64,000 bases of DNA from assembly GCA_028223395.1 (NCBI GenBank), contig JAOIUG010000004.1:1-64000 (forward strand), in the 5' to 3' direction. The notes beneath the pieces are model-generated. The model was not told where the DNA came from. It worked only from the letters and a program-made list of their open reading frames with translations, and did not search any database. The stretch is from Shewanella sp. GTDB lineage: Bacteria; Pseudomonadota; Gammaproteobacteria; Enterobacterales; Shewanellaceae. Below are positions 26,330 to 35,191 of this stretch, piece by piece; positions within the stretch are counted from its first letter, which is position 1, and each line of letters opens with the position of its first letter. The position numbers were made by a program, and so were the translations under genes.

Positions 26330-28498
26330 CTACATAAACTTAATATTGACAGTTAGCCCTAATTGACGCGGATCGCCATAACGAATGTATTGTTTCTTAG
26401 CCCAACCTAGATCAGGCTCATTCTCGAAATAGAATCCACGAACACCATACTGTTCATCAAAGAGGTTACGTCCCCACAGATATGCTGACCACAGATCAGC
26501 TTCATAGCCTATTTTGGCATTAAAGATCTGGTATGCATCTGATTTAGACTCATTGCTGTCTGAATAGTAAAAATCGCTCTTTCCGCTGGCATTTACGTTA
26601 GCAAACCAGCCAGAGTCAGTACGATAAGTTCCGCCAACACTGAAGGTAAAGTTTGGCGAATGGGCTAACTCTCTACCAGATAGATCGACCGTAGTATCTT
26701 CGTCAACGTAAGATTCATAGTCACCGTAAGCAGTTTCTAACCAACCTATGCTGCCGTAGATGCTTAGATTATCGGTTGCATACCAATTACCGTCGAGTTC
26801 AGCGCCATAGTTATGAGAACTACCTGCGTTTTCGGTGAACAGGATAAAATTACCTTCTTGACCCGGTACCGTTGATTGCTGAGATGCAGCAACTTGTTGA
26901 TCTTGTCTATCCATATAGAACAATGCTAAATTGGTGTTCGCTTGACCGTCTAACCAAGTCGACTTTAAGCCCAGTTCATAATTATATAGAATTTCAGTGT
27001 CGTATTCTTTTTTATCCGCAACTTCTTCAGGCAGTGACATATTAAAGCCGCCAGCCTTATACCCGCGTGCTACGCGAATATATGACTCATGGTCTTCACT
27101 TAACGCTTTACTCAGCGCAATGTGACCGCCCCACATCGTCTCACTTGGGTCGAACTCATCGCCTGCTGAATCACTATAATCACTATCACGGCGCTCCACA
27201 CGTAAACCAACTGACAGCGCATAACGAGAGCCTAAATCGGAATCTAATTGCCCAAATAGCGCATAGTTTTGCGCTTCGTATTCGGCAGATAACTGGCTGT
27301 AACTATCAACAGTATCGTTATCTTCTTGCAAATCCATGGCATAAACGCCAATCAACCAGTCGGTAGTATCTGAAAAAATCCTCCCAGACTCATTGGAGCT
27401 AAACCTAAATTCTTGAGTGAAAGTTGTTCTATCGCCTTCTTTATCCCAAGTGTAATCATATACACACGGTGCACTGCCAATCTCATTCGATTCATAGTCA
27501 TACTCTGCACAAGTTTTACTTGCCCAGTAATCAGGATTAGCCCAATCGCCATCGTAGTTATGGCGAGTATCAGAGCTGGCAAACGACGTTAAAGAGGTGA
27601 TCTCAAATTTTTCAGCGCCTGTGTAGGTAAATTTTAAAGAACTACCAGTGGTCTTTTGCTTATCAACACCTGGAGCATCAGTTAAAGTATCAAAGCCATT
27701 ATTATCTAATGTCCATGCGTCATAACCGTTATCGTAATTGGCATGCAATAAAGTTAAATCGATTTCTACATCATCGCTGGCATACCAACGTAGTTTAGCG
27801 CGACCGGTAAATTCGTCGCGATTATTCGTGTCACTGCGACCCAAATAGAGGTTATTACGATAACCATCTTGCTGATGTTGCTGTAAAGACACGCGATATA
27901 GTAACTTGCCAGAATCTGTCAGTGGGCCTGAGCTAAAGCCACTTAACGTGTGTAAATTATCATCACCTAGCGATACCTCGGCGCCGTGCTCAAATACATC
28001 AGTAGGATCGTTGCTTTTAAGGTAGATAAGACCAGCTAACGCATTGGCACCATATTGCGTCCCTTGTGGGCCTCGCAGCACTTCTATTTGTTGTAGATCG
28101 TACATGCTAGAGACCATCCCCAAGCCTGACAAATCGATATCATCAACAATAAAGCCTACTGATGAATTTGGCGCACCTTGGTACTCTTCTTGCTCACCAA
28201 CACCACGAATTTGGAAATACTTAGGACGAGAACTGCCACCAGACCAGTTGAAATTCGCGATGGAGTTTAAGATGTCCTCAAAATGCTGCGCGCCTTCATC
28301 CTCAATTTTTTGTTGATCCACAATCGTCACACTCGACGGTGTTTTTTCTAATGTACTACCACGAAAATCAGAGGTAACCACCACCACTTCCATTTCATCA
28401 GTTGGGGGCTCGAGGGTATCGTTAGCGATAGTGGGGAAGGAACATAGCGCTGAACAGACTGCTAGCGCAACAGGAGAATATACTTTTGGATTAAACAT
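26330..28498 (-). CDS. TonB-dependent receptor, probable thiamin uptake
   Basis: 722 residues. A signal peptide ends near residue 25; a TonB-box-like EVVVVTS lies at about 37-43. The plug domain follows, with SVTIVDQQKIEDEGAQHFED and the conserved IEVLRGPQGTQYGANALAGLI near 138-158. The remainder is a ~22-strand barrel ending in NIKFM with a terminal hydrophobic strand. It brings scarce substrates across the outer membrane using TonB/ExbBD energy. The leader carries a TPP riboswitch, so thiamin or a thiamin derivative is the likely ligand. The start-codon SD (GAGG) lies within a hairpin at 28501-28524. Confidence 0.9.
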   Translation of the reverse strand: MFNPKVYSPVALAVCSALCSFPTIANDTLEPPTDEMEVVVVTSDFRGSTLEKTPSSVTIVDQQKIEDEGAQHFEDILNSIANFNWSGGSSRPKYFQIRGVGEQEEYQGAPNSSVGFIVDDIDLSGLGMVSSMYDLQQIEVLRGPQGTQYGANALAGLIYLKSNDPTDVFEHGAEVSLGDDNLHTLSGFSSGPLTDSGKLLYRVSLQQHQQDGYRNNLYLGRSDTNNRDEFTGRAKLRWYASDDVEIDLTLLHANYDNGYDAWTLDNNGFDTLTDAPGVDKQKTTGSSLKFTYTGAEKFEITSLTSFASSDTRHNYDGDWANPDYWASKTCAEYDYESNEIGSAPCVYDYTWDKEGDRTTFTQEFRFSSNESGRIFSDTTDWLIGVYAMDLQEDNDTVDSYSQLSAEYEAQNYALFGQLDSDLGSRYALSVGLRVERRDSDYSDSAGDEFDPSETMWGGHIALSKALSEDHESYIRVARGYKAGGFNMSLPEEVADKKEYDTEILYNYELGLKSTWLDGQANTNLALFYMDRQDQQVAASQQSTVPGQEGNFILFTENAGSSHNYGAELDGNWYATDNLSIYGSIGWLETAYGDYESYVDEDTTVDLSGRELAHSPNFTFSVGGTYRTDSGWFANVNASGKSDFYYSDSNESKSDAYQIFNAKIGYEADLWSAYLWGRNLFDEQYGVRGFYFENEPDLGWAKKQYIRYGDPRQLGLTVNIKFM

Positions 28499-28500
28499 AG

Positions 28501-28529
28501 GACCTCAAATTATAATTTTGAGATCCGGC
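28501..28529 (-). promoter_or_regulatory. Riboswitch expression platform (SD-sequestering hairpin)
   Basis: On the minus strand GATCTCAAAATTATAATTTGAGGTC forms a hairpin (shown in parts: GATCTCAAA pairs with TTTGAGGTC) whose 3' arm contains the SD GAGG directly before the ATG. The preceding GCCGGATC (28522-28529) is perfectly complementary to GATCCGGC of the aptamer (28584-28591). The two pairings overlap and are mutually exclusive. Confidence 0.75.
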
Positions 28530-28562
28530 AACATAAAGAAGCGATCTGGAAATGAATTTTGG

Positions 28563-28680
28563 CCCATTCCTACGCCGGTATTAGCCGGATCAGGTTCAAA
28601 GGGTTTGTTTTTCAACATCTCAGTTAACGCCTTATAAAAACACTACTTTTGTTTTATAAACTTTAACACCCCTTGGCAGG
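28563..28680 (-). ncRNA. TPP riboswitch (THI element)
   Basis: On the minus strand the aptamer shows all conserved blocks of the TPP riboswitch: GGGGTG (28667-28672), CTGAGATG (28616-28623), ACCCTTTGAACCTGATC and GGCTAATACCGGCGTAGGAA. P3 is extended by a long A/U stem (TTTATAAAAC with GTTTTTATAA). It lies about 65 nt upstream of the TonB receptor start and should lower translation of the operon when TPP is abundant. Confidence 0.95.
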
Positions 28681-28743
28681 ATTGATTATACATGAATTTT
28701 ACAAGTTGATGACGTTCTTCTTGCTAAGCCTGAATCTTTCTCA

Positions 28744-28769
28744 TAAAAAAACGCCACTCAAGGTGACGT
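28744..28769 (-). terminator. Intrinsic terminator after ycfL-like gene
   Basis: ACGCCAC / GTGACGT form a 7-bp stem (one G-T pair) with a 5-nt loop; on the minus strand seven T residues follow. It lies 33 bp after the lipoprotein stop. Confidence 0.8.
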
Positions 28770-28801
28770 CTTATGAATATTATGCTCATTATTATTACCT
28801 G

Positions 28802-29191
28802 TTAATGCGAAAAGACTTCCCTTACGTATAATTCGAAACGCGTAGCTTGGGTATTTGGCGCAACAGAAGATACCTGCAGCCGTTGTTTACCATGTAGTTT
28901 TACTGACTTCCAACTCACCCCTTCGTCGTCAATGCTCATGTCATTGGTATCATACCAACTGAACTTGTACTGTAAACGTAAGTCAGTGGAAGATTGGTTT
29001 ATGATTGTTGCACTGCCTTCAAGCATATCGCCTTCAGCACGAGTGATCACGCTTTGGAGTGTCACATCCTTAGCAAACCCTTTGTTATCGATCCGTGTTT
29101 CACCTTTAGATCCAACCATCACCCCCGCCGTGTGCGGCGCACACCCTATCATGGCAAAGACAATAAATGCACCTACTATCACCTTTTTCAT
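28802..29191 (-). CDS. YcfL-family lipoprotein
   Basis: 129 residues from ATG 29191, chosen over ATG 29197 because GAGG lies seven nt upstream of it. Signal peptide with lipobox MIGC near residue 17. The mature part has YcfL-like features: a beta-rich domain with LRLQYKFSWYD and a closing VAPNTQATRFELYVRE. In E. coli ycfL sits beside lpoB, the activator of PBP1B, but its own role is undefined. No lpoB is seen next to it here. A large imperfect palindrome lies at 29226-29268, just upstream. Confidence 0.8.
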   Translation of the reverse strand: MKKVIVGAFIVFAMIGCAPHTAGVMVGSKGETRIDNKGFAKDVTLQSVITRAEGDMLEGSATIINQSSTDLRLQYKFSWYDTNDMSIDDEGVSWKSVKLHGKQRLQVSSVAPNTQATRFELYVREVFSH

Positions 29192-29225
29192 ACTCATTCC
29201 TCACAGTCCATTATCGAGCGCTTTA

Positions 29226-29269
29226 TTTCCCCTTTAAACGCACAGCGATGTGCATTTTAAAGGGGGAAA
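29226..29269. other. Long imperfect hairpin upstream of ycfL-like gene
   Basis: GCACA / TGTGC around a GCGA tetraloop is extended outward by AAA/TTT, TTT/AAA and CCCC/GGGG pairs, giving a stem of roughly 16 pairs with small interruptions. No T tract follows on either strand. It lies between the thioesterase stop and the lipoprotein start. Confidence 0.5.
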
Positions 29270-29392
29270 GCCCATTCACTTCTTACATAGTGACGTCTCC
29301 ACTTTATATCTCGCACTAAGGGAAAGTGGTATGACTTCATCATCCTAGCGACACGCGTTCACACTCCTGTTAACGAATAAAAATAAAAGATC

Positions 29393-29857
29393 TCAATCAA
29401 TCAAAAAATGGGCTCTTGCTGTGGCTATCAACCGCTTACGATTTGTTTGCCAGCAGTTGATGTTCACATTGGCTACACGTCGCCCTTGCCGCGTGATCTG
29501 ACACTCAGCAAAGCTGTCTTTATGGTATCCAGCTCTTAAATAATCAATAGAAAAATCAATCACTTTAGGTACTTTACTGGTTTGCATAAAGACCATGAGT
29601 TGTACAATGGCTGACATTTCCATAAAACCTGCAATGACGCCGCCATGTAATGCTGGCAACACTGGATTACCAATATTGTCATCATTAGCGGGTAATTTAA
29701 AAATCAGTTCATCACCAAATCTTTCTACTCCCATACCAATAAACTTAGCATAGGGGACGTGCTCCAGCAGGTGACTGAAATCATTCAATTCGGTTGCTTT
29801 ACGAATAATGCTTTTGACATCAAGTCTATCGCTTTGATTAACATCGGGATTAGTCAT
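29393..29857 (-). CDS. PaaI-type hotdog thioesterase (second of pair)
   Basis: 154 residues, single hotdog domain. The conserved segment LPALHGGVIAGFMEMSAIVQL near 86-106 contains the HGG motif with the acidic catalytic Glu in the following helix. VIDFSIDYLRAGYHKDSFAECQI fits the beta strands that form the acyl-CoA channel. Hydrolyses acyl-CoA thioesters in this family; the substrate is unknown. It overlaps the upstream thioesterase by 8 bp and is the last gene of the hinT transcription unit. Confidence 0.87.
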   Translation of the reverse strand: MTNPDVNQSDRLDVKSIIRKATELNDFSHLLEHVPYAKFIGMGVERFGDELIFKLPANDDNIGNPVLPALHGGVIAGFMEMSAIVQLMVFMQTSKVPKVIDFSIDYLRAGYHKDSFAECQITRQGRRVANVNINCWQTNRKRLIATARAHFLID

Positions 29858-30353
29858 GGTAAGACGCTCCCATTAATGCCTGACGAAATTCGTCTCCGAC
29901 CATTTCAGGGCTGATCCGCATAAACGATCCGACAGCATGTGCCACAGGATCATCAATCGAGTCTTGATAAGCGATAGCGCGAGTGAAAGCGATACTCGAT
30001 GATAATTTATAACATTGAGCAAAACAGTAAACCGGCTTAAACGGCTCTGCAGGTTTCATGTAATCCACCCTCAAGTCCAAAGTTGGTGAAATCTCTAACA
30101 ATCTAAACTTATCAAAAATAGAACAAACGACAGCGCAACCACTGGCGGTATCCATCAGCGTGGTGATCACGCCGCCATGGATCACTCCCGTATCTGGGTA
30201 ACCTATTAGCTGAGGATCATAAGGCAGCGCTATTAGTACGTGTTTATCGCAGCCCTCAAGTACGTTTAGCTGTAGTTTTTGGCATTGCGTCAGTTGTGCA
30301 ACAAAGCGACTAGCCATTTGCGTCAATGGGTACATGTCGGCTGATTCTTTCAT
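29850..30353 (-). CDS. PaaI-type hotdog thioesterase (first of pair)
   Basis: 167 residues with one hotdog domain. Motif [24 protein letters not shown] at about 68-91 (HGG and the Asp that replaces the usual acidic residue of the long helix), then [19 protein letters not shown]. It differs clearly from the downstream copy, so the pair is an old duplication or a heteromer. The ATG overlaps the hinT stop by 4 bp. Acyl-CoA substrate unknown. Confidence 0.87.
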   Translation of the reverse strand: MKESADMYPLTQMASRFVAQLTQCQKLQLNVLEGCDKHVLIALPYDPQLIGYPDTGVIHGGVITTLMDTASGCAVVCSIFDKFRLLEISPTLDLRVDYMKPAEPFKPVYCFAQCYKLSSSIAFTRAIAYQDSIDDPVAHAVGSFMRISPEMVGDEFRQALMGASYHD

Positions 30354-30706
30354 TGATGTTGACTCAACATCGGCCCTAGAGCATGGCCTCCGACCAAATG
30401 CATGTGCAGATGAAAAACTTCCTGACCAGCATGCTCATTGCAGTTAATGATCAAACGATAACCTTCTTTAGCTATTCCTTCTTCTTGTGCTAACTTGGCT
30501 GCAACAGACATCATTCTGCCCAGTGCCTTTTCATCTGATGCTTTAATGTCATTAGCTGTCGCAATGATATGGTTAGGGATAATTAACAGGTGGCTAGGTG
30601 CTTGAGCGTGAATATCTCTAAAGGCGGTTACTAGCTCATCTTGGAATAAGATCTCGGCGGGGATCTCACGTCGAATAATTTTACTAAAGATAGTTTCTTC
30701 GGCCAC
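30350..30706 (-). CDS. hinT: HIT-family purine nucleoside phosphoramidase HinT
   Basis: 118 residues from GTG 30706 (GAGG seven nt upstream). The frame extends to 30763, but the extra 19 residues are not family-like; the HinT start pattern is [20 protein letters not shown]. The histidine triad HLHMHLVGG lies near the C-terminus, and [17 protein letters not shown] is the conserved core. It hydrolyses adenosine 5'-phosphoramidates and aminoacyl-AMP. First gene of a three-gene overlapping unit with two thioesterases. Confidence 0.95.
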   Translation of the reverse strand: MAEETIFSKIIRREIPAEILFQDELVTAFRDIHAQAPSHLLIIPNHIIATANDIKASDEKALGRMMSVAAKLAQEEGIAKEGYRLIINCNEHAGQEVFHLHMHLVGGHALGPMLSQHQ

Positions 30707-31033
30707 TTTGGGTTCCTCAAAAAATAAGTTATCCGTTAGTATACCTTTCTTTTCAATATGCATGATCTCTGCGCGGATTAAAAGCTCTTTTTTGTGCGTT
30801 TTTTGTACACAAAGCGCGTTTAATACTCGTCATCATCTTTAACGTGCAATCGGTTTTTCAGTGGATTTTGAAGTTAAATAAAGAGGGGATATACGCGATG
30901 AGCCCATTTAATGTCATCTGCAGTGGCGCTCATGTATCATGCGAGGCTGGCTGCGTGCTTAACTGCGGACTGACTTTAACTGTCAAAGTGTCCATAAACA
31001 CGCAAATAGATGAGCTCTCACATTAACGATTTA

Positions 31034-31669
31034 TCATTGGATCACTTCGTGCATATTCATCTGTGCCCAGGCAATCGCTTGACCGCGACTAGAAACGCCT
31101 ATTTTTCTAAAGGCACGATACAAATGGGTTTTTATCGTACTTTCACTGACAAACAGTTGATTGGCGATATCGACATTTGTGCTACCTGAACGTAAGACTT
31201 GCAGCACTTCTCGCTCACGCATAGTCAGTGTATCAAGCTCTTCTTCTTCAGCAACTTCAGCTAAATCCACTTCAGTTAATGCTTCAGGTATCGACGTTAG
31301 CCCGCTGGTTATTTTCGCCATCCCAACACCAATAACATCTAACGACTCGTTGGCATAAAATACCCCGGCTGTCATTGTTGGGTTAACTAAAAATTTAGCG
31401 TCGACTTGTTGTGGATAATGAAGGAAAACCACTTTAGCAGTCGACCTTTCTTTCTCTAGTCTTTTCTGAATTTGGTAGGCTTTTTGCATTTCAACGCTTG
31501 AAAGATCGATAATCACTAAACTGACTCTATTTTCAGTAAAATTATCAATAATATTCTCGGGGGTCACATTATGAATTTTAACTAAGAATTGTTGCGGCCA
31601 TCGAGTGTTGAGTAAATCAACCAATATTTGGGAACGGGTGATCATCACCCAATGCATAACCTTAAACAT
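31034..31669 (-). CDS. LuxR/CsgD-like response regulator
   Basis: 211 residues from ATG 31669 (GGAGAG just upstream). The N-terminal ~120 residues form a receiver-like domain, with RVSLVIIDLS in place of the usual phospho-acceptor region; the classical DD/D/K set is not clearly intact, as in CsgD and VpsT. The C-terminal HTH is LuxR type: LTMREREVLQVLRSGSTNVDIA followed by VSESTIKTHLYRAFRKIGV (written here in two parts). CsgD-type proteins regulate biofilm matrix and some bind c-di-GMP. It lies downstream of cctA but behind that gene's terminator, so it is expressed separately. Confidence 0.82.
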   Translation of the reverse strand: MFKVMHWVMITRSQILVDLLNTRWPQQFLVKIHNVTPENIIDNFTENRVSLVIIDLSSVEMQKAYQIQKRLEKERSTAKVVFLHYPQQVDAKFLVNPTMTAGVFYANESLDVIGVGMAKITSGLTSIPEALTEVDLAEVAEEEELDTLTMREREVLQVLRSGSTNVDIANQLFVSESTIKTHLYRAFRKIGVSSRGQAIAWAQMNMHEVIQ

Positions 31670-31843
31670 CTCACTCTCCATGCTAATTAATGTCACTGTC
31701 CTTGTATATTAAGTGTAATACACGATTAAGATAATAAACGAACTAGCCAAATTAAATACTGAAAAATTCTAATACTCAGGGAGTTAATGCATAAATCAAT
31801 GTTAAAGCCGATATTGAAACAGACTTGTTCCCAAGCTCGAAAC

Positions 31844-31869
31844 ACAAAAAAACCAGCATTCGCTGGTTT
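31844..31869 (-). terminator. Intrinsic terminator of cctA
   Basis: AAACCAGC / GCTGGTTT form an 8-bp stem with an ATTC loop; on the minus strand seven T residues follow. It lies 19 bp after the cctA stop. Confidence 0.9.
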
Positions 31870-31887
31870 CAAGTTAGCTGTATTGGC

Positions 31888-32235
31888 TTATTTCAATATT
31901 GATCCAGCCGTGCGTCCATCATCATGGCAGCTATCACACGTTGGTTTATCACCGACGTTCATCTCATGCGGTGCATGGCAATCGGCGCACATCAGCATGC
32001 CTTCGTGCGGTTGATGAACCGCGTCCATTTCTTCTAATGTACCGTGGCAAGATTGGCACTGCTCAAATTCAAACTCACCATCGGCAGAAGGCGATCCCTC
32101 TTCATGACAGGCTTCGCAGCCATCCATTTCAGCATGCATTTCTGCTAATTCTTGGCTTTCAGCTAACGCTGCTGGCATCAAAGTTAATGCAGCCATGGCA
32201 GCACAAAAAGCGACACATAATTGTTTTTTGCTCAC
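31888..32235 (-). CDS. cctA: Small periplasmic tetrahaem cytochrome c (CctA/STC)
   Basis: 115-residue precursor from GTG 32235, which has GAGG eight nt upstream and starts a standard signal peptide ([19 protein letters not shown]...) cleaved after ALA. The ORF to 32307 adds an arginine-rich extension that would spoil export. The mature ~90-residue protein has four haem motifs: CEACH, CQSCH, CADCH and CDSCH, plus extra histidines for bis-His ligation. It closely resembles the Shewanella small tetrahaem cytochrome, an abundant shuttle between the CymA quinol dehydrogenase and terminal or outer-membrane reductases. Single gene with its own terminator. Confidence 0.95.
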   Translation of the reverse strand: MSKKQLCVAFCAAMAALTLMPAALAESQELAEMHAEMDGCEACHEEGSPSADGEFEFEQCQSCHGTLEEMDAVHQPHEGMLMCADCHAPHEMNVGDKPTCDSCHDDGRTAGSILK

Positions 32236-32468
32236 ACGCTTATCCTCATTTAGAGCCCGCATAGTGGAAACTTTATTTAATGAGTGTCGTTTCCATCTTG
32301 CTGACAATAGTATTTTTACGACTTATCTTCGCTCAATGACGTAGCCGCTAATTGATATGGATGAGAATAATAACATTGTAAAAAAAGGCAAAATGTGCGC
32401 GCCTTCAAACTCTGCTTCATGGCGTGGAGATGAAAACGTCAACCGGGCAGTGAGGTTGATATTATGGA

Positions 32469-32497
32469 TAAAAAAACAGCCCTATATTTGGGCTGCT
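32469..32497 (-). terminator. Intrinsic terminator of htpX
   Basis: CAGCCC / GGGCTG stem with a 7-nt loop, followed on the minus strand by seven T residues, about 20 bp after the htpX stop. Confidence 0.85.
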
Positions 32498-32517
32498 TTA
32501 CACGCTTATTGACCGTA

Positions 32518-33381
32518 TTACTGCGCTTTTAGTGCGGCAATGCGTTTCTCTAATGGCGGATGACTCATCATCAGCTCTGCCATTGATTTTTTACCCGCGA
32601 TCCCAAGTGCTGACATAGAAGCAGGCATTGCGCCAGTTTCTGGACCTTGCCTTAATCTATCTAATGCGGCAATCATTTTCTCTTTACCCGCTAAACGAGC
32701 GCCACCTTCATCCGCTTTATACTCACGGATCCGTGAAAAATAAGCCACGACAATAGACGCTAAAATACCAAATAGCATATCGAGTACAAACACTACGCCC
32801 ATATACGCAAACATGCCTAAGCCTTCACCTTCTTCATCATTGCTGGAAACGAAATTATCGATAATGCCAGCCACGACCCGCGCAGCAAAGATCACAAAGG
32901 TATTCACCACCCCTTGGATCAATGTTAGCGTGACCATGTCGCCATTGGCAACGTGGCTGATCTCATGTGCCAGCACCGCTTCTGTTTCGTCTTGCGTCAT
33001 GCCATAGAGCAGGCCGCTACTGACCGCCACCAACGCATTGTTTTTACTTGGGCCAGTCGCAAAAGCATTGAACTCTTCTGATTGATAAATAGCCACTTCT
33101 GGCATGTTAATCCCAACCTGCTTAGCTTGACGTGCCACCGTTTCTATTAACCAACGCTCGGTGTTGTCTCGGGCAGTGGTAATAACTTCACAGCCCATGG
33201 TTTTCTTTGCCATCCACTTCGAGATAGCCAAACTAATGAATGCCCCGCCAAAACCAAAAATAGCAGCAAACACAAGTAAACCACCCATGGTGGATGTATT
33301 GACCCCTAAAATTGACATCACAATCGATGCCACCAATAAAATCGCCATGTTAGTGGCAATCAGTAAAAATATACGATTCAT
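32518..33381 (-). CDS. htpX: Membrane zinc metalloprotease HtpX
   Basis: 287 residues. Two N-terminal membrane helices (about 5-25 and 32-53) and two further hydrophobic segments near 155-180 and 190-215. The zinc site is HEISH in [12 protein letters not shown], with the third ligand Glu in [14 protein letters not shown]48 family; cytoplasmic-side quality-control protease for membrane proteins, overlapping with FtsH. AAGGAG precedes the ATG. Envelope stress often controls it, but I see no clear CpxR or sigma-E site. Confidence 0.96.
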   Translation of the reverse strand: MNRIFLLIATNMAILLVASIVMSILGVNTSTMGGLLVFAAIFGFGGAFISLAISKWMAKKTMGCEVITTARDNTERWLIETVARQAKQVGINMPEVAIYQSEEFNAFATGPSKNNALVAVSSGLLYGMTQDETEAVLAHEISHVANGDMVTLTLIQGVVNTFVIFAARVVAGIIDNFVSSNDEEGEGLGMFAYMGVVFVLDMLFGILASIVVAYFSRIREYKADEGGARLAGKEKMIAALDRLRQGPETGAMPASMSALGIAGKKSMAELMMSHPPLEKRIAALKAQ

Positions 33382-33720
33382 TTACGCTCCTTTAGGATTA
33401 ACGTGATCCTGATAAACACGCTTAAAGACATAATATGTCCAATTTTGGGATTTTCAAGTTAAACTGAATTAACGATTGCTCAACTGCTGTGATATTCGCC
33501 AATAGACAAGGTTTTCACAGAGTCTACTTTTATTCGCGTCAGTTTGCCTGTCAAACTGAGTAGTGACTGAATGCTTCATCGTAAGGAATACGATTGGAGT
33601 ACAAAGCCTTAGCCATAACGCTTAGAGCTTAAGTCTCATCGCTGTCATTATCTTGCCAAAATAGTTCACCATGGTAGACACAAAGCCGGTAGTTTCAATA
33701 CCGGCGGGCTAATCACAAAA
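33382..33720. other. Intergenic region bioD to htpX promoter
   Basis: About 340 bp without a convincing ORF. It includes a hairpin, GCCGGTA / TACCGGC (33685-33705), 16 bp after the bioD stop. On the minus strand this is followed by TTTGTGT, a weak T tract, so it may be the bio-operon terminator. The stem sequence recurs at other gene ends in the window. Confidence 0.5.
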
Positions 33721-34410
33721 CTAAGCGCGATGAATTAAGCGCGATGAGTCAAGCAAAGTGAGGTCAAGGTGCGCTGCAGCCGCGCGAGCAGTCGCATGTG
33801 CTAAATAAGGAATATGCCCCAAAAAAGGTGCGGTGATCATGTGTTGTAAAGTGGCTAGATTATCCATTTGATTCATCATGCTAGGATCAACCTGATTGGC
33901 AATCCAACCGGCAATCACCACACCATCACGCTCAATGGCTTCCACGGTCAATAATGCGTGATTCAAGCAGCCTAACTTCATGCCCACAACCAAGATCACC
34001 GGTAATTTCATCGCTTGCACCACTTCCGACATATAGCGCCCTTCGCCTAATGGCAAACGCCAACCACCGGCACCTTCGATTAGCGTAAAATCAGCCTCTA
34101 AATGTTGCCCCATATTCAATTGTGCCTCAATGCGGTGCGGTGACAATGTGACATTTTGCGCCGCTGCAGCAATATGTGGGGCAATAGCGGGGGAAAATGC
34201 AAAAGGGTTTACATCTTCGTAAGGTAATTTAATACTCGATGCGGCCATCAAAGCCAGTGCATCTTGGTTTCTCAGGCCTTGCGCTGTTTGCTCGCAACCA
34301 GAGGCCACGGGTTTAAAACCGACGCTCTCCCCTTTTGCTGCTGTTAATAGCGCACAGGCCACTAACGTTTTGCCACAATCAGTGTCAGTGCCTGTTATAA
34401 AGTACGTCAT
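33721..34410 (-). CDS. bioD: Dethiobiotin synthetase
   Basis: 229 residues from ATG 34410 (GGAG seven nt upstream). P-loop GTDTDCGKT at residues 6-14, VASGCEQT and EGAGGWRLPLGEGRYMSE with the acidic residue near 110, all diagnostic of BioD. It closes the ureido ring of biotin by ATP-dependent carboxylation of DAPA. Last gene of bioB-bioF-bioC-bioD. Confidence 0.97.
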   Translation of the reverse strand: MTYFITGTDTDCGKTLVACALLTAAKGESVGFKPVASGCEQTAQGLRNQDALALMAASSIKLPYEDVNPFAFSPAIAPHIAAAAQNVTLSPHRIEAQLNMGQHLEADFTLIEGAGGWRLPLGEGRYMSEVVQAMKLPVILVVGMKLGCLNHALLTVEAIERDGVVIAGWIANQVDPSMMNQMDNLATLQHMITAPFLGHIPYLAHATARAAAAHLDLTLLDSSRLIHRA

Positions 34411-34432
34411 GTGCACTCTCCAATAGTAAAAA

Positions 34433-35191
34433 TTAGCGCGATTTTACTGCTTTAATAAAGCAAATGTTATAAGTCAAAGGTAACCCTGCTGCTACACGGG
34501 TTAATTCAGCTCGCTTGAGTAAGCGTTGCCAGTCAGCGCGCCCTCTGAGTGTGTTAGGGCGCAGAGATAATTGATCTGCCGCGGACATGCCTGATGCGCC
34601 AACCCCTTTAATCGACTGTAATAATGCTTTCAAATTGTCAAAATGTACCGTTATTGCACGGGTGTCGATTTCAAGCTGATCCCATTGCGATGCGCTAAAA
34701 CACGCTTTAATGGCTTGAGTGCTATGAAACTGATTGACCCGCAAACCAAGATCGCTCAATTGCGCCAAACTGTGCTGACTGACGATACTAGCGTACATCT
34801 TACCCTCGGCAGCAAGCACGCGGTGAATATCGTTAATGGCATCGGGTAAATGATGGCACCATTGCAGCGCGATATTAGAGTACAGCGTGTCGATGCTCGC
34901 GCTTTGCAATGGCAAGTTTTGTGCATCACCGCATAATGCATCATATCCCGCAAAATTTTGTTTAAAAGTGCGCAGCATGCCTTGAGCAATATCAACACCG
35001 ACCACCTCCTTGACGCCGCTAAACGCGCTAAAATCAGTGCCTGGGCCGCAGCCTAAATCCAGTACCCGTCCAGTGGCTGACAAGGTCGATAAAAGGTGTG
35101 TGGCCGTACGGCGCTGTAGCACATTATGCGCATGATATAACGGCGCAGCGGCCGAGAACCGATGCGCCACGCGATCCATATTGGGCTTCAT
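34433..35191 (-). CDS. bioC: Malonyl-ACP O-methyltransferase
   Basis: 252 residues. SAM-binding motif I VLDLGCGPGTD near 43-53, followed by acidic VVGVDIA and the motif NIALQWCHHLPDAI in the region diagnostic of BioC; NLKALLQSIKGVGASG also fits. It methylates malonyl-ACP to start pimelate synthesis. The start overlaps the bioF stop by 4 bp. The partner esterase BioH is not evident in this window. Confidence 0.95.
   Translation of the reverse strand: MKPNMDRVAHRFSAAAPLYHAHNVLQRRTATHLLSTLSATGRVLDLGCGPGTDFSAFSGVKEVVGVDIAQGMLRTFKQNFAGYDALCGDAQNLPLQSASIDTLYSNIALQWCHHLPDAINDIHRVLAAEGKMYASIVSQHSLAQLSDLGLRVNQFHSTQAIKACFSASQWDQLEIDTRAITVHFDNLKALLQSIKGVGASGMSAADQLSLRPNTLRGRADWQRLLKRAELTRVAAGLPLTYNICFIKAVKSR

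Noticed and set aside
28563-28680. Cobalamin rather than TPP riboswitch before the TonB receptor
   Set aside because: Such receptors often import B12, but the conserved CTGAGA, ACCCTT and CTGATC...GCGTAGG blocks are specific to TPP.
30844-31026. 60-codon plus-strand ORF upstream of hinT
   Set aside because: It has no SD, its composition is cysteine-rich and unlike a real protein, and it lies in a promoter region between minus-strand genes.
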